DNA of 64,000 nt from Craspedostauros australis (taxonomy: Eukaryota > Bacillariophyta > Bacillariophyceae > Mastogloiales > Achnanthaceae), in contig JAMXDE010000025.1 in assembly GCA_026770025.1 (NCBI GenBank), positions 62,001 through 126,000 on the forward strand, in the 5' to 3' direction. The translations under genes and the position numbers were made by a program. Below the pieces are notes generated by a model. That model was given only the letters and a program-made list of their open reading frames with translations. It was not told the DNA's origin and searched no databases. Positions within the stretch are counted from its first letter, which is position 1. Each line of letters starts with the position of its first letter. Shown here one piece after another: positions 1 through 10,272 of this stretch.

Positions 1-475
1 TCTTGCCAAGGTGGTCCTTGGTGTCGAAATCGGCATGGATATGGCTGTCGCTGCGATTGAGGTGCAGAAAGTACTCAACCACATCCGTGTGTCGCTTTCT
101 ACACGCGTAATGCAGCGGCGTCCAACCGTTGTTGTTCTTCAGATTGATGTCGATGCTGGTGGCTGCGTTGGTTGTGCTGTTGTTGTGGATGGAACGAATC
201 AACGCATTGACCACGTCCCTGTAGCCCTTGCGGCAGGCCAGGTGGAGGGGTGTGTTGCCGTCGATATTTTGGATGTTGACGCACACATTGCCTGCGTCCA
301 GCCCCAGCAAACGCCAGATGATGTTTCTGCGCCCAAATTCGCAAGCCACATGCAGTGGAGTGTAGCCGTTGTAATCTTGAGCGCTGATCTGCTCGATGGT
401 ATCATCGGCTGCGATGAGTTCCTGCACTTTGGATACGTTGCCATAAAAGCAAGCCTTGTGGAGCTCATAGTCCAT
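1..475 (-). CDS. Ankyrin-repeat protein, 5' part (runs off the left edge)
   Basis: Reading the minus strand from the ATG at 475 gives about 158 codons open to the window edge. The protein starts MDYELHKACFYGNVSKVQEL and then shows three clear ankyrin units with the TPLH signature: NGYTPLHVACEFGR, DGNTPLHLACRKGYRDVV and NGWTPLHYACRKRHTDVV, each followed by a helix and an Asn/Asp-containing hairpin. Ankyrin repeats mediate protein-protein contacts; no catalytic domain is visible in this part, so the specific role is unknown. The frame stays open for several codons upstream without an earlier in-frame ATG nearby, which is why 475 is taken as the start. No signal peptide is seen. The 3' end lies outside the window. 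Confidence 0.85.
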   Translation of the reverse strand, partial: MDYELHKACFYGNVSKVQELIAADDTIEQISAQDYNGYTPLHVACEFGRRNIIWRLLGLDAGNVCVNIQNIDGNTPLHLACRKGYRDVVNALIRSIHNNSTTNAATSIDINLKNNNGWTPLHYACRKRHTDVVEYFLHLNRSDSHIHADFDTKDHLGK

Positions 476-1279
476 GTTGGATTCAGTTTGTTGCTGTACA
501 TGTGTGAGTGTGGAGGAGTGGCATTGTTGGAATTGGTATGCGGTCCCGTGACTGCGAACCCTTTGGGCAGACGAGCAAAGGACGCACAAGCAAACGGGAG
601 CAGGAGTATAGTAGAGTACACTCACTTTGTGACGACAGCCTCTCGTGAGGGTATGCTGCGAATTGAATTGATCATACGTACATGCAATTCAGATACCCCG
701 ATCCATGCAAGGAGCTGTTTTGAATCATCAATCGACACGACGGCACCATTCGATCTGACTTGAGCGACGCTGCAGAGTCTGTTGCTCTTTTGGATGTGGC
801 AAGGAGGTCGCACAGTTCTTGTTGGGTTCTCGAGTTTTTGAGCGAAGATCTGTATCTTCGACTAGTACGAACATGTTCCAAAACCACCAAGACCCCTCAT
901 GTGGGATCCAGAGTGGCACCCAGAGGGCAACTACAACCATCTCCGCGACAACTATCTATGCATCTATCTACGTGTACTCTATCTATTTGTGTCAGACACC
1001 AAACTTCACTGAGAGGGTCAAACGAGTGGAACATGAATGTGATGGAGGGAAGGTGTTCCACCCAACCGAGAGAATACGTCTGCAGCAACAGCACTGTTTC
1101 GTGGAAGAACCAAAATGAGAGCATCAAAGCCGACACGAATGACATTACATACTGAAGTCATGGGTTGCCTTCGCAAGAGCACACTGCTGGAAAGCTCAAG
1201 AATCATATTATATAACGAATGCAATTATGCTGTGGCTTTTCAATTACTCCGCGCTAAGGCCGACCAAGGCTTCGACGCA
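476..1279. other. Intergenic / flank between ankyrin gene and Copia-1a
   Basis: About 800 bp without a convincing gene; the short ORFs on both strands lack recognisable domains. It must hold the promoter of the ankyrin gene (reading left) and the downstream flank of the DUF6824 gene. Near the right end (about 1244-1272) the minus strand reads VEALVGLSAE then a stop, a diverged echo of the AEGLVNLRMK-stop end of the DUF6824 frame on the other side of Copia-1a. Confidence 0.5.
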
Positions 1280-1285
1280 ATCACT

Positions 1286-2080
1286 TGTTGGCAAGTTCCG
1301 CGCACGGTAACCTACGATCGTGGAAGATGGTGTTGGTTGATAGTCGTTCGTTTGCTATTTCATTACTTGGCTACTCCGATGCTCTCGGTGTACGCCCGTT
1401 CTCTTGCCCGATGCTCTCGGCGCTTCAATCTGTTTCGTAGATTCAGTCTCCGACTATGAGTCGGTACGCGAGATGCTCTCTCGCTCTTCTCTGTATTCTC
1501 TCTCTCTCTCAACATCGTGTACTCGTCGCACACGATACTCCGTGTTCAATACGTACTTCGTATTCGACACTCCGTTCATTCAGTACTGGCTTCTACTCCA
1601 TGAGTACTCGCCATTTGAAGTTCACCTTTCGTATCCATGATGCTGATGCCCTTCGGTCATCGGATCTTCACCTTCTGCTCTGACTTGGAGACAGATGTCG
1701 ACGTGGTGACATGATGACATCCTGTCGACGTCAGTAGGCGTCCTTCTGCTCTCCAGATGTCACGTTCCATTGGTGATGCAGCAGCCTGTCAGATGATATC
1801 GTCATCTGAGGTTTAGTTGGGAAGTACCTCGAGATTCTCTTGGTACCATTGATGGATGGACGGACGATCTTCCAATTCTCTCAGAAATCGTCATTTGCAA
1901 ATTTCCTCCAGAAATCTTGCCCCTTTTCGTGTGTTCCATTTCCCCTGTAATTCTGACGAATCACAGTATACTATCGACACGAATGTAGTTATACCGTCCA
2001 AGTGTGTATGAGAGAATAGCGGGTGAACGATGCACATATACTCGTACATCTCGACATATACTCACATATACATCTCGACA
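1286..2080 (-). repeat. Copia-1a 3' LTR (left copy)
   Basis: 795 bp, TGTTGGCAAG to CATCTCGACA on the plus strand. It contains a CT-rich microsatellite (about 1498-1511) and closely spaced TGACAT/GACGTC-type motifs around 1690-1730 that resemble bZIP/CRE sites and might act in the LTR promoter (inference). The same LTR recurs at 8432, 47727, 56149 and 63296, and inverted at 30701-46642. Confidence 0.95.
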
Positions 2081-2100
2081 CCCTTCCTATGTGCATTCGG

Positions 2101-5100
2101 TCATTCGAATGTTCTCGATGTGTCAAGGTACGACTTCTCGTGTTCACGTTGTAAGTCGGCCTTGATGTTCTTGGTGAATCCGTCGCTTGTGTTTTGCTCG
2201 GATTTGACGAAAATGATTTCGATGGTTTTGTTGATTACCATGTTCCTCACGTAGTGATGGCGCACGTCGATGTGCCGCGATCGTTGGGATGTTGATGGGT
2301 TCTTGGCGATGAAGATCGCTCCGATGTTGTCCACACGGACCTTGATCGGCGTCTTCACTGGGACGCCCACACTTTCGAGTAGCTGCACGACGAAGAAGAT
2401 CTCCTTTGCCGCTTCGGAAAGGGCAACGTATTCTGCTTCGGATGAACTGAGTGTGACGGCCTTCTGTGCCTTGGATCGCCAAAGGATTGGCACCTTGCAC
2501 AGGTATAGGATGAATCCCCCTACGCTGATTCTCGTGTTCTTGTCTCCTGCATATTCGCTATCGCAGAAGAGCTCCATGTCCCAGCCGTCGTCGTCTGGAC
2601 GTGCTGGATGGATCTTCAATCCATAGTCCTTTGTATCGATCACATACTTGATGATCCGATACATCTCCTTCATTGCGGCCTTGGTGGGCCCGATCAATAC
2701 CTTGGAGAGTTCCCTCACAGGGTTCGCGATATCTGGTCGCGAGTGCTTGATGAGGAAGAGTAGCATGCCGACGCCTCGGCGGTACTCGGCATGTTCTTCC
2801 GCTCCGACCTTCTGCAGTCCGTTATCTTCGGATGGTCGTACGATGATTTGACCCGGGGTTCCCGGTGTCCCATAGCGCTGCATTTTCTCAACCTTGGTTC
2901 CGAACTCTTCGATGAGATGTCGGATGAGATGTGGTTGACGCAATGTCGCTCTAGTCTTGTCATGGTTCAGTTCGATGTTGCAGCTAAGGTAGTCTCCGAG
3001 TCCACGCTCGATTGTCACCTTGAATTTGCTGCCTTGGATGTCCTTCAGGAATGTCTCCAGTGCCTTGGAGTCTCCGCAGCAGAAGCAATCGTCCACGTAG
3101 ATGGCCACGATCATGCTTCCTTCGTTCGTCTTCCTGTAGAACAGGCACGGGTCTGCCGCGCTCTGTTCGAAGTTGATATTCTTGAGGGTCGATACCAACA
3201 TCTTGAACCATTGCCTGGCGCTCTGCACAAGTCCGTAGATTGGCTTGTGTAGGGTCAGGGCTTCGTCTGGTTGATGATCCATCCCGTTGGGACAGTTCAT
3301 GTAGATCTCCTCGTCGAGGTCTCCATGTAGGAATGCCGTTACGACATCGACGAGTGCGCAGTCCATCTTCTTGATCAGCATGATCACCATCATGACTCGA
3401 TAGGTCACGTCGTGAATGACGGGTGAGTAGTGCTCTTGGAAATCCACTCCTGCGACTTGTGAATAGCCACATGCAACGAGCCGTGCTCGATGCGTGCCGT
3501 CACGCTTCAGCTTGAAGACCCATTTGCATTTGCAGCATCTGCGGCCGCGTGGAATGGCGTCTCGTTTGATCTTGCTGTACACTTTGCGTGTGTCCATGGA
3601 GTCGAACTCCTTCTTAATGGCTGCTCGATATCCCTTTCGATGGATAGGGTCTGGGTGATTGAAGGCTCCATCGAATGTTGTAGGTTCGATGTGCTTCTCT
3701 GGTTCTTTGTTCTCGTCCTGCATCGACAGTCCGATGTCGATCGCTGGTGATTCGGTAATGATTGCATTCATTCCGTACAGTCCTGTTGTGCTATAATGAG
3801 TGATCTCAATCTCTCCTTCATCTGCAATCTCTTCGTCATCTGTAGTTTCGTTGTTGGAGTCGTCGTTCTCCTCGTCGCTGAGTTCATCGCTGTCTTGGTT
3901 GGATGATGAATCGCTTTCATATCCTTCTTCCTTTCGACCTCGTTCGTTGTAGTCTGCGAGCTCACGCAGAGCTCTGGGAATGCTCTTCCCTGTACTCGGC
4001 TTGGGATTAGCTTCTCCCTTCCTGCCTCGTGCTTCGTGACGTCGGATCCTCTCCTTTCTGTCTATGTCACGTTTGCTTGGTTTACTCGGCGGAGATCTGG
4101 ATGGTGTACCATGTGTAGACCTCGCTGGTGTGTTCGGAGGAGTGACGCCTGTGTCATTGTCGGCTTCGTCGCCGGATGGTGTGATCTCGTCATCCTCATG
4201 ATTGGATTCGCTCCGATCTTCCTCGTCGTTATGGATTAGTTGAGTTACTACTCCATCGTCCTCATTGTCCTCATCGTCACTGTCTGATAGGATATAGTAT
4301 CTGTTGCTGTCAGCGAAAGATACTCTCTTCGCTTCCGATGTTTGACGCGTTGCCGTCCTTGGCGTTGCTCCCTTCCGTCCGATGGTCGTGAAGCCGTCTG
4401 CGTCCGTCGTTCCTGTTTCATTGGATACGTTCGGTGCTGGTGCCCAGCCACGGAACTGTCCGTATGATTGATTGAGCCACTTGATGTCGCGTGAGCAGAC
4501 GAGTGACTTGGTCGATGGTCTGTACATGTTGTAGACCCCTGATGCGTGTTGGTGTGCATATCCGATGAACACCATCTCTTCTCCTCTATTCTTGAGTTTA
4601 GCGGTGATCCCGCCGTAGGTAGTCTTCACAACACCCACCTCTCCGAAAGTGCGGAGTGCATCCGCGTACGGTGGATCATTGCCGAAGAATTGTCGATGTG
4701 GTGACTCCCTTTGATTCTTCGCTACGGTGATGTTGGCGATGGCGGTGGCAGTGCTAGCAGCTGCTGCCCACAGGCCATGCCTATACTCTTCGTCGAGCTG
4801 TGCTCCGTTGAGCATGGAGCGGATCTTGGTGTAGAGGTACGCGAACTTGCGTTCTACTCTACCGTTCTGTTGCGGTGTGTTCGATGCCGTGAATTCGAAT
4901 TTCACGTTGAGTCCTGCATCGATGAGAATATCCTGCGTGGATTTGTTCTCTCCGCTGTTGTCACCTCGGAAGATGATCTGTTGGTCACCAGTCTGTGACT
5001 TGATCGTCTGGACGAATCGTTTGATGTATCCTGGTTGATCACTTTTGTTCTTGAGAAAGAAACTCCAGCAGTGATCCGTGCAGTCGTCCACGATCAGGGT

Positions 5101-8100
5101 CCAGTAGCGTTTATCTCCGAAGCTTATGTGTTTAGTGTAACTAATGTCAATGAAGAGCCGTTCGCCGCGGCGAGTCGCTCTCGGAATGGTTGCCTTCGGA
5201 ATGTTCTTCACTCTTGCGTTCGCGACCGCGCAGTCGCGACATACCGGCATCTCGCCGATAATCTTCCATCCGTATTGAGCTGCCGTTCGCTTCATGGCCT
5301 CGAGTGGCGCGTGGCCGAGCATTCGATGCAAGCTCACCGCGCTGATCTCCTTGGATGGGTTCTTGACGAGGGCTGTGCAAGCCTTGTCGTCGTTCGTTGG
5401 CATGATGGGATGCATCTGCACTCCCGTGATGAATCCGTTGGCCGTGGGGAAGACTCGGTCGAATACGATCTTCGTTCCGGATCCGTTGATGATGTCCATC
5501 AGAATGCCGTTGCTACCAAGCTGGTAACCGTTGTACAGAGCCTTGTTCGTGGAGAAAAGGTTCACCGCCATTTTCGGTGTGTACTTCACATCATCAAGCC
5601 GGATGACGTGGCCAGTGTTGTCTCGTTGCTTGACCTTCAAGCGAATGGATCCCATTTTGGGAGAGTCCAGCTTCGTGCTGTCTCCCACTTGGACGAATGA
5701 CTTGATGTGCCGCACGTTGAAGAGAGCGGCGTCTGAATTGACGATGTGACACGAAGCTCCACTGTCGGCGAGCCAGGTGTCCTTGTTGACCTTGTCCTTG
5801 TGCTTGGTGCTCAGCTTGTGGAGCTGCTCCACGGCTGCCGCAGCTATTTCGTCGTCGAAGCTGCCGTCATCATCGTTTTCATGAATTCCATCTTCGTTGT
5901 ATGGGTTGTGATGTTCCTCGTCATCCATGTTGTCGGGTAGTTGTGCGTAGTCTGATGGAATCGTGCTGTTGCGATGTGATCCTGTGGCTGGATCGTAGGG
6001 GTTGACGCGTGGTCGTTCGCGTAAGAGTACGCGCATGCATCCTCCAAGGATGTAGTGTAGATCCGTCTCTGGGATCGTCTCTGTCTCGTTCGCTTCGAGT
6101 ATGCGGTTGATGACGACCGCGTTGACGAGAATCTCTTCAATTGATCTGAAGTTCTCGGATAGGATGGATCCCATCATGTTCACCCATATCGGTCTGAGTA
6201 CTCCTCGTTCGATTCCTGAGAACAGTTTCACTCCTGCTTCCATCACTGCATCGAAGATGAGTTGCTTCTGGATCACCAATGCTGTCTCTGTTGCATATGG
6301 GACGGTGTCATGACGATGGAGGTAATTGGATCTGTTGGGATCTTCGATTGGTGGGAAGTCGATATTCGCTGGATAGATGACACGCTCGTTTGGATTGAAG
6401 CTGTCGTCTGGATGATTGCCGTCCTCGGATTCGTCGCTGTCATCCTCGTCGAAGATGCCCGATCTGTTGTTCCCTGCCGCTGGAGGAGGTGGCGCCGCTG
6501 CGCGGTTCGTTCCGCCTTGGCCTTGGTTGATGAAGGTTCCCGTTCTCTCGTATCTCCCGATTTGGGGAGGAGGCATTTCGTCGCGATTCGCCTCGTCGTC
6601 TTCATCTGCGCCGTTCTCGTCGGCGTCGTCGTCGTCATCACTCATGGCCTCTTCGATGTCGCTATCGTTGGCCTCGTCGTCCATCTCAGCTTCGTCGCCG
6701 TATGAACCGATCAGGTCGTGCGCGTTGAAGCAGCATTCGTAGCTCACCTCGCGTCTTGGATCCACCTCGTGGATGATTGGCTCCTCGCTGAGCCACTCCG
6801 GGACGATCTCATCGTCCTGTACTTCGTCGTCACTTCCGACGCACTCGAAGTTATCGAAGAAGGAGTCTTCGATGTAGTCGTCGGACACCAACATGCAGAG
6901 CGGCATGTCCTTCGCAGAGAGTACCATCTCGTGCCCGCTCTTGTCGTGTCCTTCCGTAGCCGCGTTGGCTTGTTCGTTGTTCTTTTTGCTTTCGTTGAAC
7001 TTCTTCTTTCGGCACTCCGCCTCGCGATGTCCGAAGATGCCGCAGTAGTTGCACTTGCCCTTGAAGCCGCTTCCCTTGTTACGCTTTCCGTTCATTTTGT
7101 TGTTGTTGTTGTTGTTTTTCTTGTTGTTCGATTTCTTGCGTTCTGGACAATCGGCGGATCTATGGCCATACACGCCACAGTTGTGACAAGTACCCTTGAA
7201 GTTACCGGTGCTTGTGAAGCCGGTGTCGTTGCTCTTCGTGTTACTGTCTTGGAAGTCGTCGACGTATGCCTTGCCTCCTCTGTGAGTGGCGTATGCAGTA
7301 CGGAGTACTCCTCTGATCGTGTTGATGGTAACCAGTTCTGGATTGAACGTGAGTTGATGTTGGAAGTTCACGATGTGGGTTCTGTACTCGTTGCTCACCG
7401 TGCTGAGGATTTGCATGATCATTTCCTCGTCCGTGATTTCGTACTTGACATCATGGAGACGCGATCGTAGACTCTCGAGTTGCGTGATGTAGATGTCGGG
7501 GTCCGTGTCTCTCTTCATCTTTTCGTTGTTGAATTGGCGCTTGAGTTTGATCTTCGTCACCGCGTCGGATGGTCGGAACTTCTCCGCGAGAACGTTCCAC
7601 GCTGCGTGTGCGTCTCCTTCGGGGTAGTCGTCGGAGATGCACTGGTTGATGTACTGGATGGCTTGCTTGCCTTTTCCTTTCTCTGCATCCATCATGAGGA
7701 TCAGATCGCTGAAGCAGTCGCATCCCAGCTCGTAGATCTCTTCCATCGCTTCCTTGGCTTCACCGGCGGCTGCCGCGATCTCGCTCACTGTTGGCACCTT
7801 GGTCTTGCCCAACATCACGTCTCTCGTCTTCTGTGCACGAGCGTATGCCTTCGCTTGGGACTCCCATGCGCTGTAGTCTTCTTGTTCACCGCTGAACATC
7901 GGCGCCTTGATGCGTCGCTTGTTCACGTTGGCTGATGTCGCCATGTTGATTCGTTGTTTCGTTGTTGGTGCGCTCGCGCCCTTGATTTCCGTTTGTTTCT
8001 GTGTTGTCACTTTTTCGATTTTCGCCTGTTGTTGCGCGGAGATTGTTTTCGTCACAAATTCTCCTCCTGGTGGTGTCTCACTTTTACCACTTCGTTTGGC

Positions 8101-8349
8101 TGTGCGAATGCTCTCCGTCACACCAGTCTCCTCTTGCTTGTACGCCTTGAGGATACTCTCCTTCTCGCGGTGTAGCCTTGCAGACCGTTCCTCTTCGGTC
8201 TCGTCGATCGCGCTTGCGTCTGCGCCTGATAGGACAGTAGCCGCGGCTACTTCCTTCTCTTCTCGTGGTGGAGTCTCACTCGCACCTTCTTCTTGCTTGA
8301 TAGTCGGGTTGGACAGAGGGATGTCTCTCAATTCCTCTTCCTCGCTCAT
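2101..8349 (-). CDS. Copia-1a Gag-Pol polyprotein, intact (2082 aa)
   Basis: A single frame encodes Gag and Pol of a Ty1/Copia element, cleaved by its own protease into capsid, protease, integrase and RT-RNase H for cytoplasmic reverse transcription and nuclear integration. In order: N-terminal Gag; two CCHC zinc knuckles (CHNCGVYGHRSADC about residue 386, CNYCGIFGHREAEC about 432) flanking an Asn/Lys run; a long Asp/Glu-rich spacer; aspartic protease WLADSGASC (about 856); integrase HHCC finger (HRMLGH...CRDC, about 1010) and DDE core with RGDNSGE (about 1128) and NGRVERK; a second acidic linker; RT with AIYVDDCF (about 1750); RNase H with CDSEYAGD, SSSEAEYVAL and RHIDVRHH. At 2082 residues it is longer than typical Copia polyproteins because of the acidic linkers. 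No stop or frameshift is seen. The Met at 8349 is kept because Copia-1c begins identically. Confidence 0.96.
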   Translation of the reverse strand: MSEEEELRDIPLSNPTIKQEEGASETPPREEKEVAAATVLSGADASAIDETEEERSARLHREKESILKAYKQEETGVTESIRTAKRSGKSETPPGGEFVTKTISAQQQAKIEKVTTQKQTEIKGASAPTTKQRINMATSANVNKRRIKAPMFSGEQEDYSAWESQAKAYARAQKTRDVMLGKTKVPTVSEIAAAAGEAKEAMEEIYELGCDCFSDLILMMDAEKGKGKQAIQYINQCISDDYPEGDAHAAWNVLAEKFRPSDAVTKIKLKRQFNNEKMKRDTDPDIYITQLESLRSRLHDVKYEITDEEMIMQILSTVSNEYRTHIVNFQHQLTFNPELVTINTIRGVLRTAYATHRGGKAYVDDFQDSNTKSNDTGFTSTGNFKGTCHNCGVYGHRSADCPERKKSNNKKNNNNNNKMNGKRNKGSGFKGKCNYCGIFGHREAECRKKKFNESKKNNEQANAATEGHDKSGHEMVLSAKDMPLCMLVSDDYIEDSFFDNFECVGSDDEVQDDEIVPEWLSEEPIIHEVDPRREVSYECCFNAHDLIGSYGDEAEMDDEANDSDIEEAMSDDDDDADENGADEDDEANRDEMPPPQIGRYERTGTFINQGQGGTNRAAAPPPPAAGNNRSGIFDEDDSDESEDGNHPDDSFNPNERVIYPANIDFPPIEDPNRSNYLHRHDTVPYATETALVIQKQLIFDAVMEAGVKLFSGIERGVLRPIWVNMMGSILSENFRSIEEILVNAVVINRILEANETETIPETDLHYILGGCMRVLLRERPRVNPYDPATGSHRNSTIPSDYAQLPDNMDDEEHHNPYNEDGIHENDDDGSFDDEIAAAAVEQLHKLSTKHKDKVNKDTWLADSGASCHIVNSDAALFNVRHIKSFVQVGDSTKLDSPKMGSIRLKVKQRDNTGHVIRLDDVKYTPKMAVNLFSTNKALYNGYQLGSNGILMDIINGSGTKIVFDRVFPTANGFITGVQMHPIMPTNDDKACTALVKNPSKEISAVSLHRMLGHAPLEAMKRTAAQYGWKIIGEMPVCRDCAVANARVKNIPKATIPRATRRGERLFIDISYTKHISFGDKRYWTLIVDDCTDHCWSFFLKNKSDQPGYIKRFVQTIKSQTGDQQIIFRGDNSGENKSTQDILIDAGLNVKFEFTASNTPQQNGRVERKFAYLYTKIRSMLNGAQLDEEYRHGLWAAAASTATAIANITVAKNQRESPHRQFFGNDPPYADALRTFGEVGVVKTTYGGITAKLKNRGEEMVFIGYAHQHASGVYNMYRPSTKSLVCSRDIKWLNQSYGQFRGWAPAPNVSNETGTTDADGFTTIGRKGATPRTATRQTSEAKRVSFADSNRYYILSDSDDEDNEDDGVVTQLIHNDEEDRSESNHEDDEITPSGDEADNDTGVTPPNTPARSTHGTPSRSPPSKPSKRDIDRKERIRRHEARGRKGEANPKPSTGKSIPRALRELADYNERGRKEEGYESDSSSNQDSDELSDEENDDSNNETTDDEEIADEGEIEITHYSTTGLYGMNAIITESPAIDIGLSMQDENKEPEKHIEPTTFDGAFNHPDPIHRKGYRAAIKKEFDSMDTRKVYSKIKRDAIPRGRRCCKCKWVFKLKRDGTHRARLVACGYSQVAGVDFQEHYSPVIHDVTYRVMMVIMLIKKMDCALVDVVTAFLHGDLDEEIYMNCPNGMDHQPDEALTLHKPIYGLVQSARQWFKMLVSTLKNINFEQSAADPCLFYRKTNEGSMIVAIYVDDCFCCGDSKALETFLKDIQGSKFKVTIERGLGDYLSCNIELNHDKTRATLRQPHLIRHLIEEFGTKVEKMQRYGTPGTPGQIIVRPSEDNGLQKVGAEEHAEYRRGVGMLLFLIKHSRPDIANPVRELSKVLIGPTKAAMKEMYRIIKYVIDTKDYGLKIHPARPDDDGWDMELFCDSEYAGDKNTRISVGGFILYLCKVPILWRSKAQKAVTLSSSEAEYVALSEAAKEIFFVVQLLESVGVPVKTPIKVRVDNIGAIFIAKNPSTSQRSRHIDVRHHYVRNMVINKTIEIIFVKSEQNTSDGFTKNIKADLQREHEKSYLDTSRTFE

Positions 8350-8419
8350 TCAGTCTGCTGCTCTTGAATGATGTTCGTCTTCCTCGCACGATACGATTCG
8401 CGGGCTCGCCCTGATCTAT

Positions 8420-8431
8420 CGTTTATAAACG
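8420..8431 (-). other. 12-bp palindrome at primer-binding-site position (Copia-1a)
   Basis: CGTTTATAAACG lies directly inside the 5' LTR, where a tRNA-complementary primer-binding site is expected. It does not start with the usual TGG. The same palindrome is in Copia-1c (63284-63295) and, with one change, in Copia-1b (47715-47726). Confidence 0.8.
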
Positions 8432-9226
8432 TGTTGGCAAGTTCCGCGCACGGTAACCTACGATCGTGGAAGATGGTGTTGGTTGATAGTCGTTCGTTTG
8501 CTATTTCATTACTTGGCTACTCCGATGCTCTCGGTGTACGCCCGTTCTCTTGCCCGATGCTCTTGGCGCTTCAATCTGTTTCGTAGATTCAGTCTCCGAC
8601 TATGAGTCGGTACGCGAGATGCTCTCTCGCTCTTCTCTGTATTCTCTCTCTCTCTCAACATCGTGTACTCGTCGCACACGATACTCCGTGTTCAATACGT
8701 ACTTCGTATTCAACACTCCGTTCATTCAGTACTGGCTTCTACTCCATGAGTACTCGCCATTTGAAGTTCACCTTTCGTATCCATGATGCTGATGCCCTTC
8801 GGTCATCGGATCTTCACCTTCTGCTCTGACTTGGAGACAGATGTCGACGTGGTGACATGATGACATCCTGTCGACGTCAGTAGGCGTCCTTCTGCTCTCC
8901 AGATGTCACGTTCCATTGGTGATGCAGCAGCCTGTCAGATGATATCGTCATCTGAGGTTTAGTTGGGAAGTACCTCGAGATTCTCTTGGTACCATTGATG
9001 GATGGACGGACGATCTTCCAATTCTCTCAGAAATCGTCATTTGCAAATTTCCTCCAGAAATCTTGCCCCTTTTCGTGTGTTCCATTTCCCCTGTAATTCT
9101 GACGAATCACAGTATACTATCGACACGAATGTAGTTATACCGTCCAAGTGTGTATGAGAGAATAGCGGGTGAACGATGCACATATACTCGTACATCTCGA
9201 CATATACTCACATATACATCTCGACA
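8432..9226 (-). repeat. Copia-1a 5' LTR (right copy)
   Basis: 795 bp, same termini as the left copy, followed by the target duplication ATCACT at 9227-9232. As the sense-strand 5' LTR it should hold the promoter of the element. Confidence 0.95.
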
Positions 9227-9591
9227 ATCACTTCATTCTAAGGTTGACCAGGCCTTCGGCAGCAGCGGCTTCTTCTGAGATCTGCTTGCCGCTGGATGAT
9301 GCTCCAGCCTGCGAATCTTCCTCGCCGGCTTTCACAGCCTTTCCGCCCTTCTCCTTCTTCCGTCTATCGCGGAAGGCATGCCCCAGCTTCTCGGCCGCCC
9401 TCTCCTTGGAAACCTCGACCCAGATCCAAGTCCCGTCGGCGTCCTTCGTCTCTCTAGTCAGGAATCGTCTCCCCTAGGCCACCAATTCATCCACCACACC
9501 CGCGATGAATGGTCTTCGTTCGGTTCTAGCTGCCTTCTTGAAGAGGTGCTCGCGTTCTTTCACAAGAGAGTGCATGTATATGTTACCCGGA

Positions 9592-10272
9592 TGTTGGAAA
9601 TCCGGGGTTAGTGTTAGTAAGAACTAATTCGTTGTTAGATCGTACTATTCAGAACTGTGAGCTCATTCTCTTCAGCTCCTTTGCCTTTCGTTTCACATGT
9701 AGCATCTCTTGCAGCAGCACCGTGTTATACTGTTGCATTCATGCTCATCATCATCATGGATCATCGCTTGCATGCATGAGATCTCGTCCGCAGGCATCCT
9801 TGTCATGCATATCGTCATGCATATCCGAAGGCATTCTTGCCATGCACCTCGTCGTGCATATCCTTATTCTACATTCCCTCCGGTACGATTCCACAGTCTT
9901 GCGTTTCGCTCTTGATCTCTTGACACCAAACTTTACGATTGGTGTCATGATTGATGTCATGTTTGATGCCCTTTCTGAGTTGTTCTAGTCCGTGGGTGAC
10001 ACGTGCCATGATCTCCAGATGGGGTGATCATCAAAGGGTCGGTCATCATCTTCCTTCACATGATTTAGATGTCGTGGCCTTTTCTTGATACACAGAGGAC
10101 AGGCTTGTTTGCTTGGTAAGACTGGGGTCATTCCCGTGTGATTCGTGTCGTGGGTGGAATGGATAATATTCAATGGTGTGACGAATAATATCCAAAGGTG
10201 TGACAAATAATGTTGGGAGTTGCGGCAATCATGGGTATCTTTCCGACAGAGTCGTACCCTCGATTCCTGACA
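9592..10272 (-). repeat. Solo LTR, Copia-2 family, inside DUF6824 gene
   Basis: 681 bp, starts TGTTGGAAATCCGGGG and ends CGATTCCTGACA, flanked by the 6-bp duplication CCCGGA (9586-9591, 10273-10278). Its reverse complement matches the 5' LTR of Copia-2 (12621-13387) at both ends, so it lies in minus orientation. It holds short CATGCATATC repeats near 9800-9870 and repeated GTGTGACRAATAAT motifs near its right end. No internal region is left, as expected after LTR-LTR recombination. It interrupts the HPGN motif of the second DUF6824 domain. Confidence 0.9.

Larger units (their letters stand above)
1286..9226 (-). mobile_element. Copia-1a, complete LTR retrotransposon
   Basis: A 7941-bp element with 795-bp LTRs (1286-2080 and 8432-9226) that begin TG and end CA. 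By eye the LTRs differ at two positions (near 1410 and 1564), so the insertion is young. The 6-bp target duplication is ATCACT (1280-1285 and 9227-9232). The element reads on the minus strand: 5' LTR at the right, palindrome at 8420-8431, gag-pol 8349 to 2101, purine-rich tract (sense AGGAAGGG, complement of 2081-2088), 3' LTR at the left. The domain order protease, integrase, reverse transcriptase, RNase H is that of Copia. With an intact frame and near-identical LTRs it could still be active. It landed at the stop codon of the DUF6824 host gene. Confidence 0.96.

Noticed and set aside
11-763. Plus-strand ORF of 250 codons at the left edge
   Set aside because: Antisense shadow of the ankyrin-repeat frame, which has three unmistakable TPLH repeats on the minus strand.
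1498-1515. CT microsatellite in Copia-1 LTRs
   Set aside because: Simple repeat, differs by one or more units between copies; no further meaning seen.
6718-7470. Plus-strand ORF of 250 codons (and its copy at 61582-62334)
   Set aside because: Antisense of Copia-1 Gag; no domain, and repeated only because the element is repeated.
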